Shown one piece after another: positions 45,386-54,101 of a stretch of DNA of 64,000 bases. Within the stretch, counting starts at the first letter, position 1; each line of letters opens with the position of its first letter. A model generated the notes under the pieces. That model ran no database searches. It was not told where the DNA came from and saw only the letters and a list, made by a program, of their open reading frames with translations. The stretch lies in NCBI RefSeq assembly GCF_022458865.1, contig NZ_JAJNMU010000024.1, positions 1 to 64,000 of the forward strand, read 5' to 3'. Position numbers and translations under genes: made by a program. The stretch comes from Paenibacillus periandrae. Lineage in GTDB: Bacteria > Bacillota > Bacilli > Paenibacillales > NBRC-103111.

Positions 45386-45456
45386 CTCTAGCCTCCCTTG
45401 CACCTTGAATCCCATGCTCCTTTGAGACGGGGTTGCCCTAAGTATTCACTTATGAT

Positions 45457-46824
45457 TTAGCTTTGCTGTAACAGGTCTTTACGAGCGAAACGATTCTCCG
45501 GGCGCGCCAGTCCAAAATGATCGCGGAACGTGCTTCCCTCATATTCCGTACGGAACAATCCACGTCTCTGCAGCTCGGGCACGACAAGGTCGATGAACAG
45601 ATTCAAGCCATCAGGCATGTAAGGCGCGCACAGGTTAAAGCCATCCGCAGCCTCTCTTTGAAACCAATACTCGATTTGATCGGCTATTCGCTCAGGTCCA
45701 CCCACCAGAAGCAGATGTCCACGAACCGTAGCTGCAAAATAATGGAATAATTCGCGAATTGAAATATCGTCATGACCTGATGCGTTCTGAGCCAGCTGTA
45801 TGAAGGGTCTCGCCCCTACTCCAGGCAGGGTAGACAGTGCCAGATCCGGCAGCGGACCATCGAACGGATACGCGGACAGATCAATGCCGATACGTGCAGA
45901 CAATGGCTTCAAATCAAAATTTGTAACAAGAAGAGAGCTTAGCTCCCGATATTTGGCATACGCCTCTTCGTCAGTTTTGCCGACAATAGGTACCAATCCG
46001 GGCATAATGAACAGCTCGTCCTGTTTCCGGCCGTACTTGGCCAGCTTGCTCTTAATTCCAGCATAAAATGTGCGGGCTTCCTCAAACAGGAATTGTCCGG
46101 TAAAGATGACATTAGAGAATTGTGCACCCAGCTCCTGACTCCGTTCTGAGGTACCAGCAGATAAGAGTGGAAGCTGTCCCTGTGGTGGTCTCGCCACATT
46201 AAGCGGTCCAGCAACAGAGAAGTGGTCACCCTTATGATGAATCGCGTGAACCTTGCTTTCATCGACAAAGACGCCAGATGCCTTGTCTCTTACGAAAGCA
46301 TCGTCCTCCCAGGTATCCCACAAATCCTTCACGATTTGTACGAATTCATCAGCGTAATCATAGCGCTTCGTATTATCCCAATGCTTGTCCCGGCTAAAGT
46401 TTTGCGCTGCACGGGCATCGGCTCCCGTAACGACGTTCCAGGCTGTTCGTCCTCGGCTCAAATAATCAAGTGAAGCGGTCATCCGTGCAATGTGATAAGG
46501 CTCTGCATATGTCGTGTTCGCGGTCACGATTAGGCCGATTTTTTCTGTTACTGCGGCTAAATGAGCAATCATGGTGAATGGTTCCAGCCTGACCATCTGG
46601 GATGGGAATTGATACTGCATATCCGCACTGGATGCCAGCGCATCTCCAAGAAAAAAGAAGTCGAACTTCGCTGACTCCAGACGTTGGGCCACTGCTTGCA
46701 GGAACTTGGGATCGAAAGCACCATCGGTTACCGATTCAGGAAGTCTCCAGCCTGCCGGATGATAACCGGTCGAGAAAAGGAACAGACCGAGATGAAGTTG
46801 ACGTGGTTGATTGGAATTGCTCAT
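45457..46824 (-). CDS. LLM-class flavin-dependent monooxygenase (NtaA/DszA/DmoA family)
   Basis: A 455-residue luciferase-like monooxygenase of the NtaA/SnaA/DszA branch: HPAGWRLP near the start, RTAWNVVTGADARAAQNF (flavin-binding part) and LPLLSAGTSERSQELGA (family signature). It uses reduced FMN and oxygen to cleave C-S or C-N bonds; with an Ssu-type importer and a sulfurtransferase in the same operon, desulfurisation of an organosulfur compound is the likely role. AGGAGG site 10 nt before ATG. No flavin reductase gene is in the operon. Confidence 0.9.
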   Translation of the reverse strand: MSNSNQPRQLHLGLFLFSTGYHPAGWRLPESVTDGAFDPKFLQAVAQRLESAKFDFFFLGDALASSADMQYQFPSQMVRLEPFTMIAHLAAVTEKIGLIVTANTTYAEPYHIARMTASLDYLSRGRTAWNVVTGADARAAQNFSRDKHWDNTKRYDYADEFVQIVKDLWDTWEDDAFVRDKASGVFVDESKVHAIHHKGDHFSVAGPLNVARPPQGQLPLLSAGTSERSQELGAQFSNVIFTGQFLFEEARTFYAGIKSKLAKYGRKQDELFIMPGLVPIVGKTDEEAYAKYRELSSLLVTNFDLKPLSARIGIDLSAYPFDGPLPDLALSTLPGVGARPFIQLAQNASGHDDISIRELFHYFAATVRGHLLLVGGPERIADQIEYWFQREAADGFNLCAPYMPDGLNLFIDLVVPELQRRGLFRTEYEGSTFRDHFGLARPENRFARKDLLQQS

Positions 46825-46838
46825 AATGATTCATCCTC

Positions 46839-47825
46839 CTAACGAATTAATGAAATATTTCGTGAAAATTGGTCGATCGTGTTCAATTCTTCAATAGTCA
46901 GACGTTGATCTGCAAACCGCAACGAATCACGGACTTGCTCAGGCTTAGAAGCACCCAGGATTGCAGAAGATACATAGCTGTGACTAAGTACCCAAGCGAG
47001 TGAAAACTGTGCTAATGTCCAGCCCCGCGCTTCAGCGAGCGGGCGAATGGCTTCAACGAGTTCATAAGCCGGATTCTTCTGCAAAAGCAGCTTCAGTCGC
47101 TGCTCTCCTGCTGCCAATCGTGTACCTTCCTGCGGTTGCTCTCCCTGCTTGTATTTACCGGTCAAAATACCACGGCCAAGCGGACTGTAGACAATCATGC
47201 CAACCTTCTCCGATTCAGCGAAGGGGACCAGCTCCTGTTCAATACCTCGTGAGATCAGACTGTATTCGGGCTGTACACTCTCGAACCGGCTCAACCGGTT
47301 CAACGCACTGATTCCATGTGCCTTGGCAAGCTGCCATGCCGCATAATTTGAGCACCCGATGTATCGGACTTTCCCCTGCTTAACCAGTTCATCCAGAACG
47401 CCAAGCGTCTCTTCAATTGGAGTAGCCGCATCAAATCCATGCACCTGGTACAGATCAATATGATCGGTCTGTAACCGACGAAGGCTGTTTTCCAGCGCAC
47501 GATAAATGTGATAGCGGCTTAAGCCAGAGTCATTCACACCCGTACCGACCGGTGCCTGCACCTTCGTAGCCAGCACAATATCGTTCCTTCTCCCCTTCAA
47601 AAGCCGGCCCAGGATCGCTTCCGATTCCCCAGTCCGGTTGGGATCATCAAGATCCATGCCAGATCCGTATACATCGGCGGTATCTATTAGATTAATGCCG
47701 GCTTCGAGCGCCTGGTCCAGCACAGCTGCTGAGGCCTGCTCATCGATCCAGCGACCAAAAGCCATCGTTCCCAGACTGACTTCGGACACTTTGAGGCCAG
47801 TTCGACCTAATTTTCTATAATTCAT
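46839..47825 (-). CDS. Aldo/keto reductase
   Basis: A 328-residue AKR barrel with the catalytic tetrad visible (DTADVYGSG: Asp/Tyr; VLATKVQAP: Lys; DLYQVHGFD: His) and NADPH-binding ILGASKPEQV near the C-terminus. First gene of the sulfur operon, starting 118 nt after the inferred transcription start. It may reduce a carbonyl released by the monooxygenase. Alternatively a general-purpose member of the YhdN/YdhF-like group. Confidence 0.9.
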   Translation of the reverse strand: MNYRKLGRTGLKVSEVSLGTMAFGRWIDEQASAAVLDQALEAGINLIDTADVYGSGMDLDDPNRTGESEAILGRLLKGRRNDIVLATKVQAPVGTGVNDSGLSRYHIYRALENSLRRLQTDHIDLYQVHGFDAATPIEETLGVLDELVKQGKVRYIGCSNYAAWQLAKAHGISALNRLSRFESVQPEYSLISRGIEQELVPFAESEKVGMIVYSPLGRGILTGKYKQGEQPQEGTRLAAGEQRLKLLLQKNPAYELVEAIRPLAEARGWTLAQFSLAWVLSHSYVSSAILGASKPEQVRDSLRFADQRLTIEELNTIDQFSRNISLIR

Positions 47826-47860
47826 TCGTAAGTACGCTCCTTAAACAACATAATAAACAG

Positions 47861-47897
47861 CCAGAAAGACGCCTTGTTCTCATTCGCGTCTCTCCGG
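47861..47897 (-). promoter_or_regulatory. Leader hairpin of the organosulfur operon
   Basis: Arms CCAGAAAGACGC (47861-47872) and GCGTCTCTCCGG (47886-47897), 10 of 12 paired, then a T-rich CTGTTTATTATGTTGTTT before the ribosome-binding site. It looks like an attenuator terminator within the 5' leader. I saw no known riboswitch core around it. Confidence 0.55.
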
Positions 47898-47949
47898 CTG
47901 TCCGGTAGAGTTCATATATTAAATTTATTATTCCGATATATTTAGTAGG

Positions 47950-47978
47950 ATAATAGCATGGAGTGATCCTATTGTCCA
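47950..47978 (-). promoter_or_regulatory. Promoter of the organosulfur operon with overlapping inverted repeat
   Basis: TGGACA (47973-47978) and TATTAT (47950-47955) with a 17-bp spacer on the minus strand. From the -10 onwards runs an imperfect inverted repeat, ATTATCC and GGAATAAT (about 47930-47955), placed where a repressor would block initiation. CymR, the cysteine regulator of Bacilli, uses similar TWWNNC..GGAAT-like boxes; this is a suggestion only. Confidence 0.6.
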
Positions 47979-47994
47979 TATACTACAAGTTTCC

Positions 47995-48852
47995 TTATTC
48001 TCTCAGCACATCGGCTGCTGCTTGTTGTCCTTTACTTACAGCAAGCTCATAAGGCGTTTGACCATCCGCATTCACAGCAGTTCGGTCTGCTCCGTGCTGC
48101 AGAAATATTCTGATTAATGATTCACGACCGAAGTAGGCTGCTACATGAAGTGCGCTGTAGCCTAGTCGGATACTGCCTTCACATTTGGCGTTGACATCGG
48201 CGCCATGGCTGATCAGCAGCTTGATGATATGCTCGTAATTGCCGAGAATCGCTGCATGGATCGCCGTGTTGTTCAGGCTTCCGTCCTTGCTTCTGGCATT
48301 AACGTCTGCACCCAGTTCAAGAAGCAATTTGACAATTTCCTCATTTCCAAAATGCGTTGCCATTGACAGTGGCATAAATCCGTCTGGACTATATGCGGAG
48401 ATGAGTTCGGGCGATTGCTCGAGCAATTCCTTAACCCTCCCTGTATTGCCAACCACCGAAGCTTCAAACACATCAAGCTGTGCACCGTTGTCGATAAGCA
48501 GCTCCTTGATATCGTTCGCACGCATATAGGCAGCCATAAGAACAGCTGTTTCTCCCTTGCTATTCGTAGCGTTCACAAGAGTAGAGTCCTGATGAATCAG
48601 TTGGGTAACCTTCTCCAGATTATTCAGCTTAACGGCCTCGACCATCTCATTGCGCAATTGCTGAACGTGGTCAGCAAGTAGTTGAGCCCTGCGCAACAGC
48701 TCCTCCGAAGATTGAATACCAACATTGACAAAGTGAGAAACAGCCCTCGATCGATTGGTCTCCAATCCTGAATCAACGAGCAGGTCTACCGCTTGAAGTG
48801 CCGTATCGTCCAATCTTATGGAGATTACGATACTTGGCTTTTTCTTAGCCAT
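47995..48852 (-). CDS. Ribbon-helix-helix domain fused to ankyrin repeats
   Basis: About 285 residues. Residues 1-50 read as a CopG-like ribbon-helix-helix DNA-binding domain (SIVISIRLDDTALQAVDLLVD; NRSRAVSHFVNVGIQ). A helical linker follows, and from about residue 75 there are six to seven ankyrin repeats (GETAVLMAAYM, DGFMPLSMATHFGNEEIVKLLL, NTAIHAAILGNYEHIIKLLI, GYSALHVAAYFGRESLIRIFL, DGQTPYELAVSKGQQ). Start ATG 48852 after GGAGG. A DNA-binding domain joined to a protein-interaction scaffold suggests a regulator that senses a partner protein. Downstream of MarR with a shared operator motif. Confidence 0.82.
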   Translation of the reverse strand: MAKKKPSIVISIRLDDTALQAVDLLVDSGLETNRSRAVSHFVNVGIQSSEELLRRAQLLADHVQQLRNEMVEAVKLNNLEKVTQLIHQDSTLVNATNSKGETAVLMAAYMRANDIKELLIDNGAQLDVFEASVVGNTGRVKELLEQSPELISAYSPDGFMPLSMATHFGNEEIVKLLLELGADVNARSKDGSLNNTAIHAAILGNYEHIIKLLISHGADVNAKCEGSIRLGYSALHVAAYFGRESLIRIFLQHGADRTAVNADGQTPYELAVSKGQQAAADVLRE

Positions 48853-49008
48853 ATACGCCTCCATTTACATATTGTATTTTTGATTACAAAATTACAATAT
48901 CACATTGATTCTCAAAATACTAGCCCCTTATTCACATTGTTTTACACGGAATTTGTTTTTTCATTTCTATTTTATTTTGTCATACCGTATGGACCCTCCA
49001 ACTTTTAT

Positions 49009-49021
49009 TTGCACTTTGCAA
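49009..49021. promoter_or_regulatory. MarR-type palindrome, copy 1
   Basis: TTGCA-CTT-TGCAA, between the marR gene and the ribbon-helix-helix/ankyrin gene, 157 bp upstream of the latter's start. Same 13-bp palindrome and right flank (AGTATTAA) as copy 2. Confidence 0.6.
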
Positions 49022-49037
49022 GTATTAACGAAAAAAA

Positions 49038-49487
49038 TTACCCCAAAGGGGTTGTGCAGCATTGGCTGGATTTGGCCATGGCATCATTTAAAAGCTGGAT
49101 CGAGCGAATGACGGTCTCTTTTTCAAAATCGTTCATGTGTGAAAAAACTTCATACAGATAGGCATTCATCTGTTGGTCAATCGTCGTTGCTACGTATTTG
49201 CCTTCTGTCGTTAATGAAAGAACATACACCCTTCTGTCGTCAGGATCAGGTAACTTTTTTACCAGATTCATTTTGATTAATGCTTGAATCTGGCGACTGA
49301 AGGTCGTAATATCGGTTCCCAATGCTTCTGCTATCTGCTGGATGGATGGCTTATGCTCACGGTCTATCTCGTACAGGATGTGACTTTGAACTAATGAAAT
49401 ATCGAAACCACCAGCAGAACAACAATTTTTATTGAGAAAGCCAAAACGACGTGTCATGATTTGAAATAGTTCACGAGTATTATCCAT
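49038..49487 (-). CDS. MarR-family regulator with paired cysteines
   Basis: A 149-residue MarR protein. Winged helix at about 45-110 (PSIQQIAEALGTDITTFSRQIQ; KKLPDPDDRRVYVLSLT wing). Two Cys-Cys pairs, NKNCCSAGG near the N-terminus and SSQCCTT at the C-terminus, could bind metal or sense redox/arsenite. GAGGTGAG site before ATG. Its promoter (-35 TTGCAA) lies inside copy 2 of the palindrome, so self-repression is likely. The neighbouring VOC gene (49592) may be in the same unit. Confidence 0.88.
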   Translation of the reverse strand: MDNTRELFQIMTRRFGFLNKNCCSAGGFDISLVQSHILYEIDREHKPSIQQIAEALGTDITTFSRQIQALIKMNLVKKLPDPDDRRVYVLSLTTEGKYVATTIDQQMNAYLYEVFSHMNDFEKETVIRSIQLLNDAMAKSSQCCTTPLG

Positions 49488-49523
49488 TGCAGCTCACCTC
49501 ATGAATGGGTATAAAATAATTAT

Positions 49524-49536
49524 TTGCATTTTGCAA
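49524..49536. promoter_or_regulatory. MarR-type palindrome, copy 2
   Basis: TTGCA-TTT-TGCAA, 37 bp upstream of marR, overlapping the leftward -35 element TTGCAA (with TATACC 17 bp further). Confidence 0.65.
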
Positions 49537-49591
49537 GTATTAATTCCCCTCAACCCTTGGGTTAAGGAGAATATATGAGCAGCCACACGCT

Positions 49592-50038
49592 CTATTCAAT
49601 GAACTCATCCTCAAAGGCTCCATGAACAAGGACAACTTCGTTAACATCAAACTTATTTCCATCCAAATCGAAAAATACAAAGTTGAAGCCGCAGCTGCCG
49701 CGGTCATGAAGCTGTTCGATCCTTACGCCACTTGAGCTCAGGTGGTCATGAAGCACTTCTATGCCACTCACCTCAAAGGTGAGCCTGAACATTTCATTGC
49801 CCAATTTATTACGGAATTGGCTATCAACCTCATCCTCCGTTTCGACCAAATGCAGCCATTGTCCATCAGCAAGCTTCATAATTGCTTGAGCTTCCGCAGG
49901 ATTGAAAGGTACCGCATATTCCAATCCAAAATGCTGCTGCCACCATTGTGCTGACTTGATCGGGCTGCTAACAGGCACGTATACCGAACATATCCCCTTC
50001 AAGGCGTTTCCTTGAAATACATTTGAAATTTGTGACAT
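49592..50038 (-). CDS. VOC-superfamily (glyoxalase-like) protein
   Basis: About 148 residues of a VOC fold: two beta-alpha-beta-beta-beta units (SVYVPVSSPIKSAQWWQQHFGL; GFNFVFFDLDGNKFDVNE). One candidate metal ligand, E in KFDVNEVV, and H in WLHLVE are visible. Start at ATG 50038 behind GAAGGG; three in-frame codons upstream are possible. Small-molecule binding or resistance role typical but unspecified. Upstream of marR on the same strand. Confidence 0.8.
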   Translation of the reverse strand: MSQISNVFQGNALKGICSVYVPVSSPIKSAQWWQQHFGLEYAVPFNPAEAQAIMKLADGQWLHLVETEDEVDSQFRNKLGNEMFRLTFEVSGIEVLHDHLSSSGVRIEQLHDRGSCGFNFVFFDLDGNKFDVNEVVLVHGAFEDEFIE

Positions 50039-50233
50039 CCACATCATCCCTTCAATTGTTTATTCATTCTAACCTTGTCAAATCATAAGTATCTCTTGAA
50101 GTTACTTGTAATCATCACGCTGGAATGGAATAATATGGATTTCTGCTAATTTTAATATGTATTCTATGCCGAAGTGTTATTTCCTTTAATAAATTACTCT
50201 TCCAACAACAATTAGATGGAGTCCCTTGTCCAA

Positions 50234-50389
50234 CTACATTATTAGGATCTTTCCACAATTTCCGTAATCTGTTTCCATCAATTTTGAAATAAAAGCAATA
50301 TCCAATTCCAGCGCTAAACGGGAATCTATTTGTATCAAACCATTATCAATGGTCATGTATCCACCCAAAATAATATCAAAGGATCTCAT
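50234..50389 (-). CDS. Possible small protein or frameshifted relic (51 residues)
   Basis: ATG 50389 with AGGAG 13 nt upstream (rather far). Reading MRSFDIILGGYMTIDNGL, IDSRLALELDIAFISK. The reading then seems to continue in the next frame (KIDGNRLRKLWKDPNNVVG), which suggests a broken gene. Family not recognised. Confidence 0.25.
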   Translation of the reverse strand: MRSFDIILGGYMTIDNGLIQIDSRLALELDIAFISKLMETDYGNCGKILIM

Positions 50390-50427
50390 TTTATGTGTCA
50401 ATCTCCTTTTACAAGATCAAACTAAAA

Positions 50428-50447
50428 ACCTCTGAAATTACAGAGGT
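50428..50447 (-). terminator. Terminator of the sulfatase operon
   Basis: Arms ACCTCTG and CAGAGGT with a 6-nt loop, followed by TTTTTAGTTT on the minus strand. Confidence 0.85.
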
Positions 50448-50492
50448 TTTAGTTCGTACCGTATTATGTTGTGTTGTAGTATACTCTCGTCG

Positions 50493-51830
50493 CTACTTTT
50501 TAGCTCCATAAGCGGAACCGTTATCCAATTGCTCCTGCCATTCCGGTGCTGCAAGGCCTGTCACCTTTCCATTCAGGAGAGGATCATTCGTAGTCTTCAT
50601 CCAAACATCCACCTTGTCTCGAAGCTCTTCCAATACCTGCTGGTATTCCGGAACGTGGACAAGATTGTTAGTTTCAAGAGGATCTTCCTGTAAGCTATAC
50701 AGCTCCTCCGGCACATTAGGCGTGTAGTATTCCTCCCTTACGACTTGCCCCGAAAGGCTGCGGTGAATGTCTAGTGGAAGATAGACAGAAGGCCCGTCTT
50801 CAAAGTTGCGAATATATTTATAGCTTTCCGTTCTAACGCCTCTCATCGGATGGTATTGATCATGCCAGGTCAATTCGGAAAAAAAATGGTCTCTTGGCTT
50901 TACTTGTGTGTCCGACTTAAACAAACCGAGAAAGCTGCTTCCATCAAGCCCCTGAGGAATTTCCGCCCCCGCAAATTCAAGCAATGTGGGCATTAAATCT
51001 ATATTACAAAGCAGCTGATTCATGACAAGTCCCCCGGCTATTTGTCCGGGATAATACATAATTAAAGCCGTTTCCAAGCCCGAATCCATCAGCGTCCCCT
51101 TCGCTCTCGGGAAGGCAATGCCGTGATCAGTCGTATAAATCACAAGCGTGTTATCGCTCAACCCGCTTTCTTCCAATCCACGGAGTATGCGGCCTATGCT
51201 TTGATCCAGCACTTTGGCGGAGCCGTGCAGCAGCGCAAAATCTTCCCGAACCTGAGGTGTATCCGGCAGGTAAGATGGCGGCACTACTCTATCCACCGGG
51301 TCAGCGACCGCTTCATATTCATCAAAATCCCGATGTGTTTCAAAAAAGCCCACTGACGCGAAAAAAGGCTTTTCATCCTTGGCTTCAGCTTTTTCATGTA
51401 AATAGTCCAAGACCCTGTCAGCGACTTGAGGTCCTCTGTCTCCAGGAACCGGCAGTACCTTGTCGTAACCAAGCTTGGAGGTGGACGAGGTTAAGCGGCT
51501 GTCCGGTTCGTCTATCGTTTCATGGCTGAAGCCAATCAATGCTGTTTCGTAGCCTTGTTTGCCGAGCTCCTTAGGCAAGGTCGCTACACCCGGATGCATT
51601 GAAAATCCCAAATGGGCCAAACCGATCATCCCATGGTTATGCGGGTACAATCCGGTCAATATACTTCCACGGCTCGGACTGCACTGGGGAGCGGGGCAAA
51701 AATATCGATCGAAGCGTACCCCTTTTTCCGCCAGAGCATCTATCGATGGAGTTTCTACGGTTCGGCCGTAGCAGCCCAAATACCGACCTGTATCGTGTGA
51801 TATCATGAATAAAATGTTAGGTTTTTTCAT
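50493..51830 (-). CDS. Type I sulfatase
   Basis: About 445 residues. ILFMISHDTGRYLGCYG supplies the N-terminal metal ligands, and CSPSRGSILTGLYPH is the C-type formylglycine signature (C-x-P-S-R); YTTDHGIAFPRAK carries further metal ligands (DH). No signal peptide, so it would act in the cytoplasm on imported substrates. Start is ATG 51830 after GAGGAG; the 49 extra codons to 51977 overlap the permease gene. A maturase (anSME) is needed for activity but none is in the window. Closes the sugar ABC operon. Confidence 0.9.
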   Translation of the reverse strand: MKKPNILFMISHDTGRYLGCYGRTVETPSIDALAEKGVRFDRYFCPAPQCSPSRGSILTGLYPHNHGMIGLAHLGFSMHPGVATLPKELGKQGYETALIGFSHETIDEPDSRLTSSTSKLGYDKVLPVPGDRGPQVADRVLDYLHEKAEAKDEKPFFASVGFFETHRDFDEYEAVADPVDRVVPPSYLPDTPQVREDFALLHGSAKVLDQSIGRILRGLEESGLSDNTLVIYTTDHGIAFPRAKGTLMDSGLETALIMYYPGQIAGGLVMNQLLCNIDLMPTLLEFAGAEIPQGLDGSSFLGLFKSDTQVKPRDHFFSELTWHDQYHPMRGVRTESYKYIRNFEDGPSVYLPLDIHRSLSGQVVREEYYTPNVPEELYSLQEDPLETNNLVHVPEYQQVLEELRDKVDVWMKTTNDPLLNGKVTGLAAPEWQEQLDNGSAYGAKK

Positions 51831-51862
51831 TGTTTTGTCTCCTCTTGGCGGCTTCCGGCGCT

Positions 51863-52690
51863 TTATTCTTTCACTGCTCCGGAGGTTAGGCCTGAAATAA
51901 TATGTCTTTGGAATATTAGCACCAGGATGACGATCGGTATCGTTACCGTTATGGCTGCTGCCGAGATCTCGCCCCATGGAAAAGTAAATTCCCCCTGGAA
52001 CATCGCAATACCTACAGGCACTGTCATCATGTCTTGTTTGGAATTGATCGTTAAAGCGAAAAGAAATTCATGCCAGGCGTCAACAAACACAATAATCGCA
52101 GTCGTAAACAGCCCAGGTGCTGCGAGAGGAAGCAGGATTTTCCAAAAGGTTTGCATAATCGATGCCCCATCGACTTTGGCCGCTTCCTCAAGCTCGTACG
52201 GTATTTTTTGAAAAAAGGTTGTCATATACCAAATGGATAACGGCAGCGCGAACGTCGTATAAGGGATGATAAGTCCCAAATAAGTATTTCGCAGACCTGT
52301 AGCCTGCATAAACAAAAAAATCGGAGAAATCGTAGCAATTTGCGGAAACATCGAAACAGCAAGCAGTACGCCCAAAAAGACAGATTTCCCCCAAAAGTGA
52401 AGCCGGGCAATCGCATATGCCGCAAAGGACGCGACGATCAGACTGTAAATCATAGTCAGGCCTGCTATCGAAAAGCTGTTGATCAAATAGCGGCCAAACG
52501 GATGATTAACGAAAACGCGAACATAGTTATCCCATGTATAACCAGGCACGAATATATCAAAAGCATACGTTCCATACAGATACGCAGTTTGCTTAATGGA
52601 GGCCAGGAAAATCCACATGAAAGGAAACATGGCCGCCCCCACGAAAACCGTGACACCTAAATAGAAAAGAAAGCCTGCTTTTTTAACCAT
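51863..52690 (-). CDS. Sugar ABC permease, MalG-like
   Basis: A 275-residue permease with six membrane segments and the EAA loop EAAKVDGASIMQTFWKILLPLAAP. AGGAGG site 8 nt before ATG, 12 bp after the MalF-like gene. Partner of that permease; both ATPases of such importers are often encoded elsewhere (MsmX-type), and none is here. Confidence 0.9.
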   Translation of the reverse strand: MVKKAGFLFYLGVTVFVGAAMFPFMWIFLASIKQTAYLYGTYAFDIFVPGYTWDNYVRVFVNHPFGRYLINSFSIAGLTMIYSLIVASFAAYAIARLHFWGKSVFLGVLLAVSMFPQIATISPIFLFMQATGLRNTYLGLIIPYTTFALPLSIWYMTTFFQKIPYELEEAAKVDGASIMQTFWKILLPLAAPGLFTTAIIVFVDAWHEFLFALTINSKQDMMTVPVGIAMFQGEFTFPWGEISAAAITVTIPIVILVLIFQRHIISGLTSGAVKE

Positions 52691-52702
52691 TATGCATACC
52701 TC

Positions 52703-54004
52703 CTAACTCCTGCGTTTGCTGACTGCATCGGCGCCTAATATTTTTACATAGATCATACATATGATGGCGATACATAGAAACACGATAACAGACAATGCTG
52801 AGCCTGCGCCAAAGTTAAGCTCGGAAAACATTGTTTTGTAAGCATAAATGGAGATCGATTCCGTCGAATTGGCGGGTCCGCCACCTGTCAGCACATAAAT
52901 CAGGTCAAATACACGGAAGGCATCCAATGTACGGAACATGACCGCAACGAGGATCGTGGTTTTTAAAGAGGGCAGCGTAATATGAATGAACTGCTTCCAA
53001 CGAGTCGCTCCATCAACCTGGGCTGCCTCATACAAGGAGCCGGATATCGTTTGAAGTCCAGCCAGCAGCAGCAGAGCGACAAAGGGTGACGTCTTCCACG
53101 TATCCGCCAAAACTATAGAGAACATCGCTCCCGACTTGGTAGACAGCAATGTACTCATTTGCGGTATAAAGCCTGCTTCAGCAAACAGCTTGGCCACAAT
53201 ACCGTTCTGACCATCGTAGAGAAAGTGCCAGATCATAGCGGAAATAGCAGTTGGCGTAGCCCAAGGGATCAAAACGGCCGCTCGCACAAGACCGCGCCCG
53301 CGGAAAGAACGATTGATCAGGAGTGCGATCAGCAGACCAAACAGCATTTCCATCGAAACGGCATACACCGTGAACAAGGAGGTATTCCCGATGGATTGCC
53401 ATAGACGACTATCCGTCAGAAATTTTTTATAATGGCCCAAGCCGACAAAGTTCGGTTCGATAAAGGTTCCTTGGAGTGCATTCGTTAATCCAATCGCATC
53501 GTCGGGCCGTTTCATCATTCCCTTTTCTTTCAACTGCACCAAGCTGCTGTGAATGACACTTAGCTCAGATTTCACGCTTTCTGCCTTGTTATTATCAAGC
53601 TTCATGTACTTCAGCTGCGCTGGCACCGGTTTAAAATCATATAAAAGCCGATCAATCTTCTCATACCTGTCTTTTATCGCCGGGTCTGTCTCCAATTCCT
53701 TGCGGATTTGTTCCGTTTTCAATCTTAACGGCTCTAATTCGATCCCTGCTTGGCCACCTGCACCCGCCTCGGTCTCCAGTGTTTTTAATAATATCGGTAA
53801 CGTTTCTGCGTATTTCTCCATATCCAACGCGTACAGGGTATGAATCTCGCTTTTAGTCGGATCGTTAAGCCGAATATCATATAAACTGATCCAGAAGGAG
53901 CGCATAACGGGCCAAATCGCAATAGCACAAATTAAAAGCACTGCTGGCAAAATCAATACATAGGCCGTCCTGCTTTCTTTCGTTAAACCGATTCGTTTGA
54001 ACAT
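52703..54004 (-). CDS. Sugar ABC permease, MalF-like, with a large external insert
   Basis: About 433 residues. Start at ATG 54004 after AGGCAGG; the 37 codons upstream are unlike a permease. First membrane segment (about 12-32), then about 130 residues of mainly helical external domain (to about 160), then the remaining five segments with the EAA loop EAAQVDGATRWKQFIHITLPSL. Typical MalF proteins of Bacillota are about 290-320 residues; the added domain resembles in position the periplasmic P2 loop of E. coli MalF but is sequence-unrelated as far as I can see. Confidence 0.85.
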   Translation of the reverse strand: MFKRIGLTKESRTAYVLILPAVLLICAIAIWPVMRSFWISLYDIRLNDPTKSEIHTLYALDMEKYAETLPILLKTLETEAGAGGQAGIELEPLRLKTEQIRKELETDPAIKDRYEKIDRLLYDFKPVPAQLKYMKLDNNKAESVKSELSVIHSSLVQLKEKGMMKRPDDAIGLTNALQGTFIEPNFVGLGHYKKFLTDSRLWQSIGNTSLFTVYAVSMEMLFGLLIALLINRSFRGRGLVRAAVLIPWATPTAISAMIWHFLYDGQNGIVAKLFAEAGFIPQMSTLLSTKSGAMFSIVLADTWKTSPFVALLLLAGLQTISGSLYEAAQVDGATRWKQFIHITLPSLKTTILVAVMFRTLDAFRVFDLIYVLTGGGPANSTESISIYAYKTMFSELNFGAGSALSVIVFLCIAIICMIYVKILGADAVSKRRS

Positions 54005-54101
54005 TTCGGAGTCACCTGCCTTTAGCCGTATCGTAACAGGAAAAAATGAAGAGTCATCCTGCTGTATGACCCTCCATTCTATTATATTTCGCCTCTTTAT
54101 C

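Larger units (their letters stand above)
50048..50492. other. 445-bp spacer with one doubtful small frame and a terminator
   Basis: AT-rich. Contains the minus-strand frame at 50234-50389 and the sulfatase terminator at 50428. A second frame overlapping its end (reading WKDPNNVVGQGTPSNCCWK) suggests a frameshifted relic. Nothing else recognised. Confidence 0.4.
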
